In this document: positions 61,512-64,000 of the stretch, in pieces
How the letters are laid out: each line of letters opens with the position of its first letter
Numbering within the stretch: position 1 is the first letter of the stretch
Source: SKVR01 sp046291875
GTDB taxonomy: Bacteria > Bacteroidota > Bacteroidia > Bacteroidales > UBA7960
DNA length: 64,000 nt
Direction of reading: 5' to 3'
Assembly: GCA_046291875.1 (NCBI GenBank)
Contig: JBKBSF010000023.1
Coordinates: 1-64,000, forward strand
Notes under the pieces: model-generated
The model's input: only the letters and a program-made list of their open reading frames with translations
Database searches by the model: none
Told to the model about the DNA's origin: nothing
Program-made: the position numbers and the translations under genes

Positions 61512-61972
61512 AGTAAAATACTTTGCATGTAATCGCCCACAATCCATGTATTCATATGCAGGCCGATGCACAATCGCTGCCTTTTGCAGAAGAAGAATTT
61601 GATATTGTGCTGAATGTAGAATGCTCGCACAGGCATCCATCCGTTGAGGCTTTCCATGCGGAAGCTTGCCGCACCCTTAAGCAAAATGGTCAATTGCTGT
61701 TAACAGATTTCCGAAACCATGGCGAGAACGATGCAATCCACAAGGCTATCTAAAAATCGGACTTTCAGATTGCACATTATCAAATCATCACACCCTTTAT
61801 TCTTAAAGCACTGGGATTTGATGATCCCCGCAGAAGAGATCTGGTAAGGCGATTAATTCCAAAATTTCTGCAAAAAATTGCACTGAACTTTGCAGGAGCC
61901 AAAGGCTCAACAACCTACAAAAATTTCCTTAAAAACCAATACGTAAACTTTGTTTATGCCTTAAGGAAATAG
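61512..61972 (+). pseudogene. Truncated and interrupted copy of the methyltransferase
   Basis: From about 61560 the translation (DAQSLPFAEEEFDIVLNVE, TLKQNGQLLLTDFRNHG) follows residues about 121-265 of the protein encoded at 56236-57033. An in-frame TAA at 61751-61753 interrupts it and the match then continues in the same frame (SDFQIAHYQIITPFILKAL, DDPRRRDLVRRLIPK, ALNFAGAKGSTTY) to a TAG at 61970-61972. Weaker nucleotide similarity reaches back to about 61512 with a frame change. The first half of the gene, including the SAM-binding loop, is missing. A TAnnTTTG box at 61423-61430 may be the relic promoter. Bases 61271-61511 hold nothing else recognisable. Confidence 0.85.
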
Positions 61973-62338
61973 CACCGTTTGATTTAGCCCTTGATTGTTA
62001 GCATGAGCCATGCTGCCCGATGTTTCTTTTGTCCGAAATCCGTGCAATCGTTGAAAAACAGTCGACCTTATGGTTTTTGTGCACAAGGGTTTTTGAAGCA
62101 AGAGCCCTCATAAAAGCACCCATGCAGGCGTTTTGCAAAACTCATCCGATGCTACCCTTTTCATTCCCTTTCATTATCTGCATTAACGATATGAGGAAAC
62201 AATCATTTTACTTGTAAAAAAGTTAACATACCATACAGCACTCCATGTCAGGACATCTAATAGTGCCTATTCCCGGGAGGCTCGAGCACTTTTTTAACAT
62301 TTGCAAAAAATTAACATGTAGTGAATGTTTTAAGAATG
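61973..62338. other. Intergenic region without recognisable genes
   Basis: A 65-codon frame at 62020-62217 has no recognisable motif and atypical composition. No repeat, RNA or mobile-element ends were seen. Confidence 0.4.
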
Positions 62339-62346
62339 TATATTTG
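62339..62346 (+). promoter_or_regulatory. -7 promoter element for the right-edge TonB receptor
   Basis: TATATTTG (TAnnTTTG) lies 45 bp before the ATG at 62392. Confidence 0.5.
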
Positions 62347-62391
62347 AGCCGGAAAACAAAAACCAAAACCTTTCAGCTTACAACCTCCCAC

Positions 62392-64000
62392 ATGAGAGCA
62401 AATCTTCTTTTGACCGTGGTGTTGCTATCCTCAGGGATTCTTGCAGCCCAACAACACAGCCTGAGTGGCTACGTACGTGATGCCAGTTCAGGCGAATCAT
62501 TAATTGGAGCCACACTTTACCTTGAACCCGCTCATACCGGCACCACTACCAACGCTTATGGCTTTTACAGCTTGAGTGCAGCCCAGGGTGTGGTAAAAGT
62601 ACGCTGCAGCTTTACCGGGTACAATCCTCAGGAGCTGGAATTTGTACTTACACGCGACACGGTAATTACTTTTCAGTTGGAGCCTGTAATACAATTGAGA
62701 GAAGTTCAGGTTACCGCAACCCATACCCATTCGTCAGTACAATCCACACGCATGAGCACCATTGAACTTCCTGTGGCAAAAATCAGGGAGCTACCTCAAT
62801 TTTTGGGAGAATCGGATGTGCTAAAAACCATCCAACTGCTTCCCGGGGTGCAGGCGGGCGCAGAAGGCACAAGCGGATATTATGTGCGGGGCGGCAGTCC
62901 GGATCAAAACCTTATGCTTCTTGACGGAGTGCCCGTTTACAATGCCAACCATTTATTCGGCTTTTTTTCTGTATTCAACCCCGATGCCATCAACCATATA
63001 GAGTTGGTAAAGGGCGGGTTCCCTGCCCGCTACGGAGGTCGCCTTTCATCGGTATTAGACATCCGAATGAAAGAAGGAAACATGAAAGATTTCAGAGCTA
63101 CCGGATCCATTGGTATCATGGCAAGCAAACTTACCGTAGAGGGGCCTTTGCAAAAGGATAAAACATCATTTATTGTGAGCGGCAGGCGGTTTTATCTTGA
63201 TCATTTGTTGCGCCCCCTTTTCAGAATATCAACAGGCAATCAGAACCAAAGCTCAGGCTACTATTTTTCCGATGTCAACGCCAAGGTAAACCATATTTTT
63301 TCTTCTCGCGACAGGCTATTTCTTAGTTTATATACCGGTAATGATCAATTCTACGAAAAACGCTATCCTATGCAGTATTTGTATGAAGGCGAGATTTACG
63401 AATCGTCGGGCAGGGCGAATCTGGGTTGGGGAAACATTACCACTGCCATGCGTTGGAACCGACAATTCAGTGGAAAGCTCTTTGGAAATGCAACACTTAC
63501 CTACAGCAATTACAATTTCCGGGTAAATCAAAATATCAGAGACTTTACCATTGAAAATGATCAGATCATCAAAACCCACCTTAATCAGGAGTACCTGAGC
63601 GGGATACAAGACCTTTCGGCACGCTATGATCTGGACTATTTGCCCGGCAACCTGCATCATTGGAGAGCTGGCGGGGGAATAACACGCTATACTTTCCGCC
63701 CGGGGGCCTCTGTAAACAGTTCTCAATATGGTGAAGCACCTCCGGAAAGCCAGCAAATCGGGCATAATGACATCAATGCTACCCATGTTTTTGCCTACCT
63801 GGAGGACGAATTTGACATTATAGAAAACCTCAAAGTGAATGCAGGGGCAAGAGTTTCATGGTTTAACCCCGGAGGGAAAAATTATTTCGCCTTGGAGCCC
63901 CGCGTGTCTATGCGCTACCTTTTCTCAGATCAGTTTGCACTGAAAGCCAGCTACGCACGTATGAGCCAGCATATACACCTGCTCACCAACAATAATATCG
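62392..64000 (+). CDS. TonB-dependent receptor, N-terminal 536 residues (runs off right edge)
   Basis: The frame opens with ATG at 62392 and is still open at the window end. A signal peptide (MRANLLLTVVLLSSGILAAQ) is followed by a carboxypeptidase-regulatory-like domain (about 22-105: SGYVRDASSGESLIGATLY, TTTNAYGFYSLS). A TonB plug (about 110-230) has LREVQVTATHTHS, KTIQLLPGVQAGAEGTSGYY, VRGGSPDQNLMLLDGVPVYN and IELVKGGFPARYGGRLSSVL, and the start of the barrel follows. No SusD gene precedes it and the plug is of the FecA/siderophore-like class rather than SusC. The ligand cannot be read here. Confidence 0.92.
   Translation, partial: MRANLLLTVVLLSSGILAAQQHSLSGYVRDASSGESLIGATLYLEPAHTGTTTNAYGFYSLSAAQGVVKVRCSFTGYNPQELEFVLTRDTVITFQLEPVIQLREVQVTATHTHSSVQSTRMSTIELPVAKIRELPQFLGESDVLKTIQLLPGVQAGAEGTSGYYVRGGSPDQNLMLLDGVPVYNANHLFGFFSVFNPDAINHIELVKGGFPARYGGRLSSVLDIRMKEGNMKDFRATGSIGIMASKLTVEGPLQKDKTSFIVSGRRFYLDHLLRPLFRISTGNQNQSSGYYFSDVNAKVNHIFSSRDRLFLSLYTGNDQFYEKRYPMQYLYEGEIYESSGRANLGWGNITTAMRWNRQFSGKLFGNATLTYSNYNFRVNQNIRDFTIENDQIIKTHLNQEYLSGIQDLSARYDLDYLPGNLHHWRAGGGITRYTFRPGASVNSSQYGEAPPESQQIGHNDINATHVFAYLEDEFDIIENLKVNAGARVSWFNPGGKNYFALEPRVSMRYLFSDQFALKASYARMSQHIHLLTNNNI

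Noticed and set aside
56236..61972. Insertion sequence or transposon bounded by the two methyltransferase copies
   Set aside because: No transposase, terminal inverted repeats or target-site duplication could be seen; duplication and decay explain the similarity.
62020..62217. 65-codon frame before the right-edge TonB receptor
   Set aside because: No motif, odd composition and no promoter or ribosome-binding context.

Overview
The window comes from a Bacteroidota chromosome. The evidence is tandem SusC/SusD/SusE outer-membrane systems, two proteins with type IX secretion (T9SS) C-terminal sorting domains, TonB-dependent receptors with carboxypeptidase-regulatory-like N-terminal domains, and many promoters with the Bacteroidota -7 consensus TAnnTTTG and little Shine-Dalgarno sequence. 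A member of the Bacteroidales/Marinilabiliales is plausible, but the sequence does not settle the genus. Most of the window is ordinary chromosome. The accessory or decaying parts lie at about 1-14600, 29500-30350 and 54600-62400.

Layout. 1-236 is the 5' end of a leftward gene with a CarboxypepD_reg-like domain. 415-6257 is a leftward susC-susD-susE operon and 6797-12892 a second leftward susC-susD-susF-like operon. A LacI-family regulator (13576-14595) diverges from them. Each susC is preceded by a nearly superimposable array of LacI-like half-sites repeated every 12 bp, so one regulator probably controls both operons. No glycoside hydrolase is present. 14686-16560 is a secreted serine protease. 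16775-18725 encodes a carboxyltransferase and a biotin carrier. 18806-24831 holds rdgB, ddl, a four-PASTA membrane protein, a T9SS cargo protein and an RluD-type pseudouridine synthase. 24848-27433 is a TonB receptor under a TPP riboswitch, hence a likely thiamin importer. 27603-34064 contains aroQ, a glycosyltransferase, tRNA-Ser, an isolated cas6, an OmpA/TPR lipoprotein, two identical tRNA-Glu genes flanking rpsT, and radC.

34176-39157 carries a polysaccharide-deacetylase-like protein overlapping a FemAB/GNAT-like protein, then upp, a MacB-type permease without its ATPase, and a NarL-type response regulator. 39181-43047 is an ABC-F protein and aspS. 43232-44374 is a lipoprotein that resembles Cys-Gln thioester adhesin domains. 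44656-49424 is a leftward glycerol operon (glpD-glpK-glpF plus an outer-membrane beta-barrel), with a DeoR-family regulator divergent at 49832. 50767-54635 holds an aromatic amino acid decarboxylase-like enzyme, a lipoprotein and mnmA. 55261-57033 pairs an acyltransferase with a methyltransferase. 57053-61270 holds a C26-type amidotransferase-like lipoprotein, a hybrid histidine kinase whose phospho-acceptor His is Gln, and an iron-alcohol dehydrogenase broken by a one-base deletion in a G tract. A decayed copy of the methyltransferase follows, then the start of another TonB-dependent receptor running off the right edge.

Best leads: the twin 12-bp-phased operator arrays, the isolated Cas6, the His-to-Gln hybrid kinase, the thioester-like lipoprotein and the outer-membrane barrel in the glycerol operon.
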